Positions 48,627 to 61,200 of a stretch of DNA of 64,000 nucleotides are shown here, in pieces. Location of the stretch: assembly GCF_039555335.1 (NCBI RefSeq), contig NC_092647.1, positions 5,532,608 to 5,596,607 on the forward strand. Reading direction: 5' to 3'. The translations under genes were made by a program, and so were the position numbers. The stretch is from Amphiura filiformis (Eukaryota; Echinodermata; Ophiuroidea; Amphilepidida; Amphiuridae). The first letter of the stretch is position 1, and the number at the start of each line of letters is the position of its first letter. Below the pieces are notes generated by a model. The model did not search any database, had not been told where the DNA came from, and saw only the letters and a list, made by a program, of their open reading frames with translations.

Positions 48627-48715
48627 GCTCTCGGGGATCAATGCTTTGAAACAATATGTTGGTGTAGATTATTCACCCAGAAAAAAGAACATCATTTGAA
48701 TATTCAAATAAGGCT

Positions 48716-48888
48716 CAGTGGCGTAGCATGGGTCATCATATGGGGAACACCGACCATGATCGGGGGCCACCGGGTGTGACGGGGGAACAAGCCGTTTCGG
48801 TATTTTTTCTATGAGATTTTGATAAATTTTCAGATCCATTCGGGGCACCTGCACCCCCCCTTCGTGCCCCTATGACGCTACGCCAATG
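48716..48888. mobile_element. hAT-like MITE remnant, CAGTGGCGTAGC ends
   Basis: Left cagtggcgtagcatggg, right gacgctacgccaatg, the same termini as 50946-51311. No clear 8-bp target duplication, so probably old or rearranged. Confidence 0.7.
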
Positions 48889-49973
48889 GGCCAGTGCAAT
48901 AGTCAATTTGCCCCCATTAGCAACTACCATGGCAACGCAGACTTACGCGTGCGTATAGCGCGCGAGGTGACCACTTCGACTCGCCAAGTGGGTGTCGCTT
49001 CTAAATATAGTTTATTATTTTTAATCTATCTTGTTTTCCCGGTGATTTATGTGGAAGAAAGGGAATTTATTATGAGTTGTATCAAACAAATATTGAATGT
49101 TTTTATTCGTTCAATGGAAAGAATATTTTCATTCGGTGAACAGTCCATATTTCACTTCATGAAAATATTCTTACCATTGTATTCATAAACATATAATATT
49201 TGTATACCATACACTCACCTTTGGAAGACATGACGTTAATTAATCTTCCACAAAAAAGAGTGTGAATTTCAAATGGGGTTAACATTGGAACATTAGGGTA
49301 TGGATTTATAACTGGGATGGCCCACTGGATCATTCGTAAAGTACCTGATTACAAAGCTCAAAATCAGATCCTGGTTTAACTATATTACTAGTCAAGCTTC
49401 TGAAAGTTACAGATGGTTGTATAAACGACGGGTAGATAAAACACAGTTTTTGTGACTTTCATTTCTGAAATATGTCTTTTAAAATGATTAATATGTCTGT
49501 GGTTAAAATTAAATAGTATGAATAATACATGACAAGTGTTCACCAATACACAGTAAACGTGTTCAAAAGATGTTAAACGTGTTCACACTCAATAGTATAA
49601 CCATGATAACATGCCAAACATATATACGATCAGGTAACGCACATTATATTGAAGAGAAATATAAAATCGGTTATGCACAAAAGGGACTAAAGCTACAGTC
49701 GTGGACTAGACTATAATAAGGATGTAAGCATTTATAATTTTAATGCTTTGAGAATTGTTTACTGTTATTATATAGAAGTTGCACTTGCGCAGATTATTGA
49801 CAGCAAGGTCGTACACGTAACGACGTTCCCGTGAAAGGTTTGACTTTTGCAGGCCGACCAATGTTTTTGAAACTTTTATAGATTAAAGACAATATTCTGT
49901 GACGATGTTTCCGAATTCTTAAATGGATAAGTGTAAAGCGGTTTAATAGTAAGATACGTATGACCAAGGACTA

Positions 49974-50350
49974 CAGTAAGCCAAAGAATTAAAGTACCAT
50001 TTACCACCTCTATATCCTAAACAACGACAGATATGTTATAATTGTAACCAACCGCCAATAGCTGCATCTTTTAGCTCGAATTTAAGACATCATTCGTTGA
50101 AATTGTTCAAGAAATAAAGACACGACGATCCAAAAACCCAAGGAAGATGGCAATTCAAAAGCTACAGTTTGATCCATAGCATGCCCTATTGATTTGTACA
50201 CAGAGCATTCGCGATTCTCATCCAATTTCAACAAATAAGATCTTAAATCAGAGCTAAAGAGTATGGCTGCTTGTTTGCTTTTGACATATTTGTCTTTATT
50301 TGCATGTGCAGGGGAAAACACAACTGGTACCTTAATCCTTTGGTTTACTG
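49974..50350. mobile_element. MITE, second copy of the 1881-2351 family
   Basis: Left cagtaagccaaagaattaaa then gtacc, right ggtaccttaatcctttggtt then tactg. Inner words (ttgttcaagaaataaagaca, caaaaacccaaggaaga) match 1881-2351. Confidence 0.82.
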
Positions 50351-50945
50351 TGTTTTTGTACCCACAAATGACTAAAGCTAGTACCCTTTTGTTGAATGCC
50401 TTAAATGTGCCACGATTTTGTTTTCACATACAATAAAAATGTGACGTGGATCGATAGTAATATTGGCGTTTATGAGTTGTAAAACAAATTAATGAAAATA
50501 CTGGTGTGCATAAGAAATGAATAAAATTATTATTTGTTATTTCAATGTGTCATTTTTTATCCGTCTATAACTCGTGACCTCCTTGGCTTGGAACAAAAAG
50601 TTAAAATGCATTTTGGGTGTTGAATTTCCTGATTATAGTCAGTTAAGGAATTTGACCATTAAAGTAGCGTTCTCCGAAATGTGTTTCGATAAATTCCTTA
50701 ATTTGTCATTAAATTAAAAAATCTCAGGTGAATGACACCATAGTTTTGAATAAATAAATAAATTAAAATAGAAGGCACGGGCTATAAAATAATATATCGC
50801 CACAACACAATTATGGTTAAAATGAAAGCGACTATTGGGTGCTAATTATCGTATCATTATAATTAGTCTGACACCAATGTAAACATTTATTTCGGTGGCC
50901 CAAGTTCATAGTCATTTACGTTCACGCTGTTTTTTTACAGATCAC

Positions 50946-51311
50946 CAGTGGCGTAGCCAGGATTTTGGAACCGAGGGAGCACAACTTGTAAATGTACCGA
51001 CGGAAATATTTTTTACCAACGGAAGTTGTGATTTGTTGAACCAAAATTTGTTCGCATGGTTTGAAAAAGTGAAGAGCAAAAAAAAAAAAAAGGATAATAC
51101 TAGGCAGTACTAACATAAAAACGCATAATTTTTATGTGTAATTGACAATTTTTCATCATTTTATTTACAATTTACCCTTTTTCCTGTCACCCTGGGTGAA
51201 AAATAATCTATTGTTAACCCAATTTTTTTTTTTCAACAACGCCTTCAGTCTACCGACGGCCTTAAATCAACCGACGGCACCGGCCCCTGCCCCCCAATGG
51301 CTACGCCAATG
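50946..51311. mobile_element. Nonautonomous hAT-type element with 8-bp target duplication
   Basis: Left end cagtggcgtagccaggattt, right end ccaatggctacgccaatg; cagatcac is repeated at 50938-50945 and 51312-51319. The 8-bp duplication and CA...TG ends fit the hAT superfamily. No transposase. Confidence 0.92.
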
Positions 51312-52084
51312 CAGATCACCTAGAATTGCATAGGTTTCAGCGATTCAATTATATCATTCTGAAAAAGAATGATGTGTTTCTGAAAAGAATGATATGTTTC
51401 TGACATCAGAAGGACATCTTCGTATTCAGAATGCGATTGCTGAAAAAGAATGATATGTTTCGGAAAAGCGTTTCCGCTTGGAATGTAGTAGATACCTATT
51501 GTGGATCTTACTGTCCGTGACTTTAATTTTATAACGTCTTTCATCGACAATTTGCTACGTCTTTTACACATGATAAGGGTCACCTGAGTTCATCCTGATA
51601 TTTTAAACAGTATCAGTTTTTTAACCAAACAACTAGCCACATTCTTTCTCTAAACTGTACTGCAAACACAGATTACATTAGAATGGCTGTGTTATCAATA
51701 GATTTTAAAACAGAACCGAAAGTCATGTAAATATGGACCATCGCAGAATATAACGTTCTTGCAAGAAGTTGCATTTTTGCCAATGTATTTTATGTTCTTG
51801 CTAAAAAGACCATAAAGAACTTACCTCAAATGTCTTATGTAGTTTGCATACCTATTCCGGTTCGACTATGTATATTCCAAAATGCTCGATCTTCATTATT
51901 GGAAAACATTTCACCACATTTTTACTCTATAAAATGGCGAAAATATTGCAAACCTCAACAGTACCCCAAATAATATGTTAGACACCACAACACAGACTGT
52001 TCATAGCTTGTCGGTTTCTGTTCTGACAGAATACAAGCGACCACACCACTCTTCGCCATACATATATTCTCCCAATATGAAATT

Positions 52085-52195
52085 TTAAAAAGAAAGAAAT
52101 TTATTTCGGCAGAGGCGCCGGCGGGGCTCGAACCCACGTTGCACTGAGCCGTTATCATGTAGTCCTATACAATATCGACATATCACCAGCGCCTT
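52085..52195 (-). mobile_element. tRNA-like sequence (SINE head or tRNA pseudogene)
   Basis: On the minus strand tctaaggcgctggtgatatg resembles a Leu/Ser-type box A region, and gtgggttcgagccccgccgg then cgcctctgcc is a strong box B plus 3' half. The 5' acceptor strand does not pair with the 3' end, so an intact tRNA is unlikely. Confidence 0.6.
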
Positions 52196-53539
52196 AGACC
52201 TTTAAACATATAATCGCAACTTCATTACTTCAACATACCACGTGACAAGCAAAGACAGAAAACGTACCATATTTTGGAATTGTATTTGTTTAAAAACATT
52301 AATGTGTATTAATAGCGCTCAATTGTTGATAACTGCGTGTTCTATATACAATAATCCGACAATAAATGAGCCTATACATGCACAATAGTTTTTTCATACA
52401 TTATATCGATTTTGAATCGCACGTGGCTACTCACCGTATATGTCGGTCAGTATGTGGCCTGCCATTTTTCTTGTAGTTCTTGTATACATGTCGATGTTTT
52501 TATCATTTATACAAGAAATCCACATTAGACCCCTAATTTTATTTCAGGAAATAAAAGATTAGATTACCATAGAAACGAAACAGTAATCTTTGGCGGGATC
52601 TAATGTAATTTTTACATGGCATTTTCAACGTTTTTTCTATCGCCATTCTCGCTCAATTAGAAAAATATTTTGGTGTATATAAAATTGAAATAATATCCTC
52701 TGCCTCATAAACGACATCAAATGTACCACAATTGGGTATCACGAATCGTTATATATGATGTGCAGTTAATATTCATATTTTCTTTTATACAGAGGATGCT
52801 TCAGTGTTGACAGGAAAAATATTTTCTTGAAAACCGTCTCACTCGGTTATTTCAAAAAGGTAACCACGCTTCCCTAGTATGTGCAATAAAATAGCATTAA
52901 AAAATTTCTTAATTTAACAGCATTCTAGAAACTCTTGGCGTTTGGCGAATAGAGGAGTAACAAGCCACTACGTCTTGTCCTCATATTGATTGATTTTATA
53001 TAGAAAGGATTTGAACCAACGCCCTGGTTATGTACTGTAATCAAAGATTCTTGGTAAACCAAATTATGGTACAAGCTTTGTATTGTCTGTGGAATAAACT
53101 AATGTTAAGGGTACTGACAATAGAAATATTTACGAAAGAAACATACTCTTGTTTATACCATGATATTGTTGATATCTCAATACTATCACAACTTCAGCTG
53201 TGTGGTAAGTAACGTACCTAAAAAGCGGTTCTTTTAATTAAAAAAATCACTCTGTACTTTTTGTACTGACCAAACTATAACAATATTTATTCATCGAAGG
53301 GGTTACTACAAAATACATAATTATTTGGTGCATACGCACCAATATGCAACTCGCGCAATCGATCCGTGTTCAACGTATTAGTGACATACATTTTATTGCT
53401 TAAGCATTGGAGAAATTAGGTAACCCTGAAAATAGGGACCCACATTCTATGAATTTACTTATAACTATTTAATTATTAGGTGTACGACCCCAAGGTTTGT
53501 TTTATTGTATACCTTTTTTTTCAAATATATTTCACACCA
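52196..53539. other. Intergenic, no gene seen
   Basis: AT-rich. The ORF at 53030-53212 has no recognisable features. Confidence 0.5.
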
Positions 53540-53740
53540 CCCCGGGTAATACTAGACACCATTGACCCACCATAAAACCCTTTAACCCACCATGGCACCC
53601 CATGATCCAACATGACAATAATGACACCCCTTAACCTACCCCGACGCCCCTTATCTCACCATGACACCCATTCACCTACCATGATACCTATTGGCCCATT
53701 CTGACATCCCATGACACCCCTTGACCCATCCATCTTTCCC
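53540..53740 (+). repeat. Degenerate minisatellite (ttgacccaccatgacacccc type)
   Basis: About eight to ten 20-28 bp units such as ttaacccaccatggcacccc and cttatctcaccatgacaccc. Related in reverse complement to 45890-46060. Confidence 0.8.
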
Positions 53741-53809
53741 TTGACGCACTCCCCGTCCCCCAACACGGCACCCTCCCGAAACATATATCCCGAATATCAA
53801 AATATCAAA

Positions 53810-53905
53810 ATTATTTGATATTAGAAAGACACTCTTCGTATTCAGAATGCAATTTGGTGTATCTGATGTGCTCTCAGGTCCCACAAAAATATTGTGCAAA
53901 CGTTG
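53810..53905 (-). repeat. Dispersed repeat fragment (copy at 60295-60420)
   Basis: The reverse complement carries attgcattctgaatacgaag then agtgtctttctaatatcaaa, matching attgcattctgaatacggag then aatgtccttctgatatcaaa at 60352-60394. A short related piece lies at 51400-51440. Confidence 0.75.
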
Positions 53906-53990
53906 TTACCCGATCCCTTGAGTGATGAAGACCTGCATGAAATTATTATAGTGGTATCAGCTGGCACATGTTTTATCAATTTATTTGGTA

Positions 53991-54543
53991 CACTCTAAAT
54001 TACAGGACTTACTTTTAAAACTTTCAGAGAATGTAGTTAGGGACCAATCAATATAGGATTAAACTAAGTCTTTACAAAGTCACAGTCCCACAGGGATTTA
54101 AAATGCAAGTCCATTGGATTTAATATTCAAGTCCTTTAAGATTTACTTTTAAGCATATCTGGGATTTATTTCAAAATAATATAAATCTTTATGGGGATTT
54201 AAATATCGATATTAAATACAATAAAGTTATAGTCACTGACATTGGCAATTACAGCATCTGGGATGCCATTCTGCAAAACAAATTCGTCCATATCACTTCA
54301 TTCATTCGCTCTCCACCACACGAAATCGCAAAAGAAAGATGGCGGCTGAGCAGTCCAGGAAAACGTTTCGATTTGATCACGTGCATGCACCATCGCGTTG
54401 TGATTGGTTTACTGTTTAAGTCTTTGGAAAGATTTAAAAATAGATTTTCTTTTTCCCGATCCCAAAGAAAATAAATCTTAAAGACTTAAAAATGTTCAAG
54501 TCTCAACTAAGATTTAAATTTTAAGTCTTTCTAATTTAGAGTG
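53991..54543. mobile_element. 553-bp TA-flanked MITE
   Basis: Left cactctaaattacaggactt, right aagtctttctaatttagagtg; TA on both sides. Interior is rich in aagtcttt/aaatctta words. Confidence 0.88.
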
Positions 54544-55148
54544 TATGTTGCTGCTGTTTGTGTTTATGCCAAACCAGGAATGTATTGCATCACCACGTTA
54601 AAACAATAATATCCAATAAATTTAAGCAACCATATTAGAATAACTTGAATAATCCTTGAACTTCTCTTGAAGCATTTTCTAAGACTTATTTTAAGATTTT
54701 TTACTATTACTTAGAGATCTATACGTACGTAGTTTATCATTATACAGAAAAATAATGTCTGTTTTTGGTTTAGGTTTTTCATTTATCATGTTTATGTGTA
54801 TATAATTTTTTTATAATATATCCCGGGATATATACAGTGGGGGGATGGGGTTGAAAAAATTTCTTGAAGTATAGTGAATGCAGCACCTTATAGCGAACAA
54901 AATGAGTTTATAGTACAAATGCGCCATATTGAAGCTCAACTGATGAAATATGATGCTAAAATTGCCAAATAAGAGGTTAATTTGGTCAGAAACCCACATA
55001 CAGGCGTCAACATTGGGGGATGATTGTATGAACCATCCTCCCTTGGGGGCGGGGTTATCTCCCATGCCTCCGGGATCTACGCCTATGGATCATATACACA
55101 GCACAATATACATGTATTATTATATAGCCCTATACAATATGTCGATAT
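54544..55148 (-). other. 3' flank of the HYR/WSC gene
   Basis: Likely 3' UTR and intergenic. About 55000-55090 is a GC-richer patch (ggcgtagatcccggaggcat on the minus strand) that looks like a repeat fragment. Confidence 0.45.
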
Positions 55149-55221
55149 TCACATTCGTGAACTGCCCTCCTCGTTCTTTGTAAGACTCTTCAGTTGAATA
55201 TCTTCTTTCGGTTTGCTTTTC
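55149..55221 (-). CDS. Cytoplasmic tail exon with stop
   Basis: Acceptor tgttacag|g. Completes Arg, then KSKPKEDIQLKSLTKNEEGS and SRM, TGA at 55151-55149. 23 residues, basic at first, with no clear signalling motif. The frame agrees with the transmembrane exon. Confidence 0.85.
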
Positions 55222-58200
55222 CTGTAACATGCAATGTCAAACAAAGATATAGAAAAATCTAGCATGCTCTTCACGATCTGAAACCTATAAATAACGTTTT
55301 ATTCATTTACTCGAAATATTTTTTGTTAAGATGTAAATGAAACATACCGAATGTACATGAAAATGACCAGCAAAACACATAGAGCAACCAGGATTGCTAA
55401 CACACCCAGGACTAGAGCTGCTGTGGCAATAACAAGACATCTGTCTCCGCTTGCCTCATATAAACGTTGACTGCTCACTATGCCGCTTTGACGTTTTACT
55501 GAATTTAAAAGAATTAAATGTAGATGGCATTAACAACTCTCTTTCATTAATCATGTTAATGTTGAATCCGTTCACATATTACATCCTTTTTCAGGTAATC
55601 AGAGTGTTTGACTGAGACTTTATAAACAGCTTTATTGTACCTGTACTTTCTATAACAATGACAGAAAAACTGCAAATGGCCATATTGTTGGAAGAATCTA
55701 CGTAGAAGTACATCACATTGGTAGAGCCGATATAAAATTCGTGTCCAGGAACGTGGGTTTGGTAAAGTTTTGTCACATTATTAGAAGCGTCTGTAGCCGT
55801 TGGCTCGATCCATTTCAGTTCCATACTCGTAGAATCCGTCTCAAGAGTTGTTGTGATGTTGGCGGGGCAGCCTACTATCACTGGTGGGTGAGTATCAACT
55901 ATTAAAGATATTAATTTGAAGTGCTATTTTAAGTTTACACAATATTAAAACATAATTAAAGTTTTAAAAGTGCTAATATAATTCTAGAAAAGTGATGCAT
56001 ACGAAGAGCTTGTTTCCAAACCATGTCAAGTCCACAAACACATGCTTCTGATTGACCTGTGCGATATTGCAATGGATTGTGATGCTATAGGTATAGTAAT
56101 TTTAGTCGGATGCACCATTACAAAGCAAACAGTGGACGGACGCACAGTAACAAAGTGTGTGAGGCCTTTGATTCCCAAATGAGAACAATAGTCTGCATAT
56201 TGTTAAGCTACAGCTGTATGTATATGCTGTGCTACCATGCGTCTTTCACTTGGTTGGGACCCTTTGCTCGTTCTTATTTGCTCCTTTCCTTGTGAGGGAT
56301 GCTTGGTGTAGCCTAATTAATCATGTTAATGTAGTTTGTATTTTAAGGTGTATTATTAAAGGATTTTTGTACACTTATTTAGTTTTTACTTTTATGTATG
56401 TGTGCTCTGTAAAGCGCATCGAGACTTCTGTATGATGCGCTATATAAATCTCTTTTATTATTATTATTACATTATTGTGGTAAATAATGGCTTGTTTATG
56501 GTTCAACCCATTGTTGCTAATGTCAAATTTGTCAAAGTAATTGAGATTGTATCACACAGGTTAATGAAAAAGATGTGCTTTATATTCATTATATTAAAAG
56601 CAATGAAACACCTCGGACATATTCTAAGACATCTAGGCGAAATACTAGAAAATACTGTACCTTCGTAAACAGTAACGAAAAAGGCACAGGATACCTCATT
56701 CTCACTGTAATCTGCATATGTATACACCACGTTGCGTGAACCGGATGAGAATTGATACCCAGGCCGGTGACTTTGTGATACAAGTGTGACATTTCCTGAC
56801 GAATCAGTAACTGTAGGCGTGCTCCAATAGATAGGTATGCTAGATGTACCAAGTTCCATGTTTCGAATAATGTTGGCTGGACAGTCCTGCACGACTGGTG
56901 GAGTGGCATCGACTAAGATTAAGGATAAAAGAACTTTTAGAATTAGATATAATTAAACCTAAAACTGGTGAGAAAAACCTGAAAAAGCACGTGAATGCAG
57001 GTCAAAAAGCCCCAAAACGGGCTGAAAATAAATAAGAACACAGGAAACACACAAACCTGAATTCAGGCTTAACCTAAAAAGTGGCATCTCTGTGTAATAA
57101 ATAGTAAAATATAAAATCTGAAGTGGACATTTTATTAAAAGAACGAAAAACCTCACATACTATGGTTGATATTTGTTGGAAATCTAGGGAAATACTTGAC
57201 CAAAATACCTTCCTGAACAGTAACGACAAAGGCACATGATATCTCATTCGCACTGTTATCTGCGAATTTATAAATCACGTTGCGTGAACCGGCTGAGAAT
57301 CGATATCCAGGTTGGTGACTTTGTGATACAAGTGTGACATTTCCTGACAAATCAGTAGCTGTAGGTGTGCTCCATTGAATAGCTATGCTAGGCGTACCAA
57401 GTTCCACCTTTGCCACAATATCAGATGGACACGACTTTACAACAGGTGGAGTAGTATCGACTGGATTAAGGAAAAGAATGATTTGTGTTTTTAAAAGTTA
57501 TAATCGGTGTGATTAAAAAACCTGATCATGATTTTTACACCGACTAATTATACCATTGAACAACGGGGTCTAACGGCAAGTCATTGACTAATGCAATACA
57601 ATGTCCCGCATTCATTTGACTAACCACATTATTGTAAAAATAATGATAAACATCTCCATGAATCACGCTCTCCGCCAGGCTCTCCATCTCTCTCCGAGGC
57701 TCTCAACTTCCTTTCTTCTTTATCTCTCTCCATCTCTCTCATTCGCATGCTGTTTTCTCTCTTCTTTGTCCTATCACATATCTCTATATAATTGGCATTA
57801 TTGCAAACGCTACCCACCGATTTCATTTTCATGAATAAAAATGTAGGAATTGGAAAGTCTTACCCATTTCCACATGTACCGAAAATTTGCAAAAGGCCAT
57901 ATTATATGAATCATCAGCAAACGTGTAAATAACCTGAGTAGAACCATCAAGGAAAGTTTGGCCTGGTGTGTGGGTGGAATCAATGAATACAACACGTTCA
58001 TAATTGTCGAGAACTGATGGTTTCGTCCATGAAACAGACGGCGATGAGTCTCCAAGCTCATGGACCACGTAGATATCAGATGGACATCCTTCGATAGAAG
58101 GAGGTTCAATATCCTCTGTAATAAATATAAATGGTCTAGTTACAATGATCGCATTTGAACTATAGAATCGACACGTGTTAATTACGTCGTAAATAAAAAT

Positions 58201-61200
58201 TACAGCAGGAAAGGTTGGGTACACATACAATACCTATTAGGTAAAGGTTTCATATGATATATGTCGGTGGATAAGGCTATGGATTGTGAATGTCACTGAA
58301 TATAAGACCCAATGACATCTTTGTCTTTTTATGAATTGTCAAATTGTTGGCCAAACTTAAATGTCAACAGTATGCTTGCTGGCAGTATGACTATGGCCAA
58401 TAGACGACCCTTCTGTCCTTTAACATTAACGCACGGCGTTCACTGTTCAAGTTCACTGTGAAGTAGCCATGTCCCGCTTGGCACAACCGAGGTCCCGGGT
58501 TCGAGCCCCAACCTTCCCCAGGTGGCTTTATGTGCATTTGGTTTCCGGTCCATGCTCGCTCTCAGTTTTCTCCGCATTGTTTTGTTAGAACTAGTCTTAG
58601 GTAGTCCCACGTATTTAATATGATAAATAACCGGAAGGTATATTGAAAAATACCGTTAATGTTCTAAGTAATCAATCAGTTTCCAGCACGCAAAACAACC
58701 CATCAGGAATTAGATTGGTTGGTGATAAGATATCAATCATCGTATAAAAATATCGGAACACCACCTTATTAGGACATGTTGGAGTTACTCACCGACTACA
58801 TCAATTGTAAATCTACAGTTAGCACTATTATTGGATGAGTCTGTAAACATGTACGCAACATTAGTTGTAGTCATTAGAAACATTCCAGGCGGATGTGATC
58901 TAGATTGGTTTATTTCTCCTGATAAGTCGAATGCTATTGGTTCATTCCATGTCACGTGTCGGCCACCAACAGACACAAAGCTATCAGGACATTGGGATAT
59001 GGTTGGAGGTGTACTGTCCACTGCTCAAATGATAATTATAAGAATGTTTATAATAATTAAAATTGTGTCATGAATTGTTAATGTTTTAAAGGGGCATTTC
59101 TTGATCTACAACCTTATCCCCTACTTTTTTGATATTTTTATACCATAGGAATGCTCTGGCTGCATGTGCTAAAAATTCTTGCAGATTCATTCGCTTGGCA
59201 AACATATCAGCAAATTTATATTACGTTCTTATTAACAGAACGCAATAATAATTGCAACATGGTGGCCTCTGGGGTGACAACTCTCTAGTTCGAAAGTTCC
59301 CTACTCCGAATGCTCCTTAGATCGAAGGTTTGCTAGTCCGAACACTTTATTTACCATTCGCTAGTCCGAATTCTGAAAAAGTTTCGCTAGTCCGAATGTC
59401 GGGTTCTCTAGTCCGAAGGTTCGCTAGTCCGAATAATAAAGAAGGTTCTCTAATCCTAATCCTAACCCTTATTCTATATTCGGACTAGAGAACCTTCGGA
59501 TTAGCGAACTTAATTTGATTTTTGGACTAGCGACCCCCCGGACTGGAGAACCTTCGGACTAGCGACCCTTCGGACTAGAGAGAAGTTACGGCCTATGGAG
59601 CAGTTTAATGCAAATAATCATGCATAATTCGCAAATGCAAATCAGAATCAACTAATCCCACTATCCGCTACCAAAATACCTTTAGTGGGACTAATGGGCG
59701 CCAAAGAATCTTAAGCAAACGAATGCTAAAATGGGCCAAAAGGAGGTTAATTGTGGCCTAACACAGGTCAAGAGGAAGATGGACAGCAACACATTTGGTA
59801 AATTTGTCCCCCTACTTACCCACCCTGTTGGTGTGCCACTGAAATATACACCTGGATAACCCAATTTAACACCAACCTGTGTCCACAATGATTGAGAATG
59901 TGCAATTAGCTGTATTATTTGACGTGTCCATGAATAAGTAGTTCACTGACGTTACACCGCTGTGAAATTCTGTTCCTGGTGTATGTGATCTGATTCTGAA
60001 TGGTGATCCGGACAAGTCGGTGGCGGTTGGTTCGTTCCAGGTAACTGACACTCCAGTTGTGCCGAGCTCAGTTGTAGTTTCTACATCTTTTGGACAGGCG
60101 GTTACATTTGGAGATACTGTATCCTCTTGAGGTGTTTGAAAAGAACAAACAGGGACATTTAGAGATGTTGAGATGATTTCTTTTTCTTTTTTTATTCAAA
60201 ATGTTGTTTTATGGTGACCATAATTACCAACTTCGTGGGGAGTGAGAGGTGTATCAATTGGAATGTCACATGCATCACATTGTCTTTAAGGAATCGGATA
60301 TTAAAGTTTGCACAGTATTTTTGTGGGAGCTTAGAGTACCCCAGACACATCGAATTGCATTCTGAATACGGAGAATGTCCTTCTGATATCAAATAATTTT
60401 GATTTTTTGAAATTCGCGATATAATACAAATTTTATGACAAATTATTAAACTTTTGATAATTCACAGTCCTCGAAGTAAACTTTATAAATTTAATATGTA
60501 CTTAAAATGTATGTAGCTGGCATGAAAATCCACGATCGATTAAAAATTTTCATATTAAAGATATAATTCTAATAATTTCAGTTTCATAAAATCATACCTT
60601 TCAGTTTTGTTGTTTTAATTAGAATATCTTCATGTTTAATATGGCATAAACAAATTTATAAAATCATATTTAAATCTTTGCTTCGTAACCAATGGGATAC
60701 CTAAATAAATACCTTATATTAATGTTTCCAAACATTTCCCCCCTCTAAATGACTTACCAACTTCTACAGTTACAATGAAGTGACAAAGTGCAGGATTTCC
60801 AAACGAATCTGTAAATATGTATGCTACAGTGGTTGAGCCAATTGGAAACTGCGTCCCTGGTGCATGAGATCGGGATCTTACTACCGTATTGTGATCAAAT
60901 GCGGTAGGTTCTTTCCAACTGACGCTTATTCCGGATGAACCAAGTTCAGTTTTTACTTTGATATCATCAGGACATCCGGATATGCTTGGTACTGTTGTAT
61001 CATTTACATAAATAGTAAATGTACATGATAAAAGGCTATCGTCAACGGTATTCGTGAAGTTGTACTGTACACTTGTCGCTGTACGTTGCAGATACACCTG
61101 TAACTGTTGGTTCAATCCAAGTCACAGCCATTGTTGGAACTCCAGGTTCAGCTCTGGTAATAATATCATTTGGACAGTATGATATACTTGGTGGCATAAC

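Noticed and set aside
52085..52195. Functional tRNA gene on the minus strand
   Set aside because: Box B half is good but acceptor stem ends do not pair; more like a SINE head or pseudogene.
57601..57834. ORFs on both strands over the CT-rich tract
   Set aside because: Low-complexity artefacts in an intron.
58785..59021. Apparent separate ORF starting at 59021
   Set aside because: The start is a GTG across a splice acceptor; it is an HYR exon of the larger gene.
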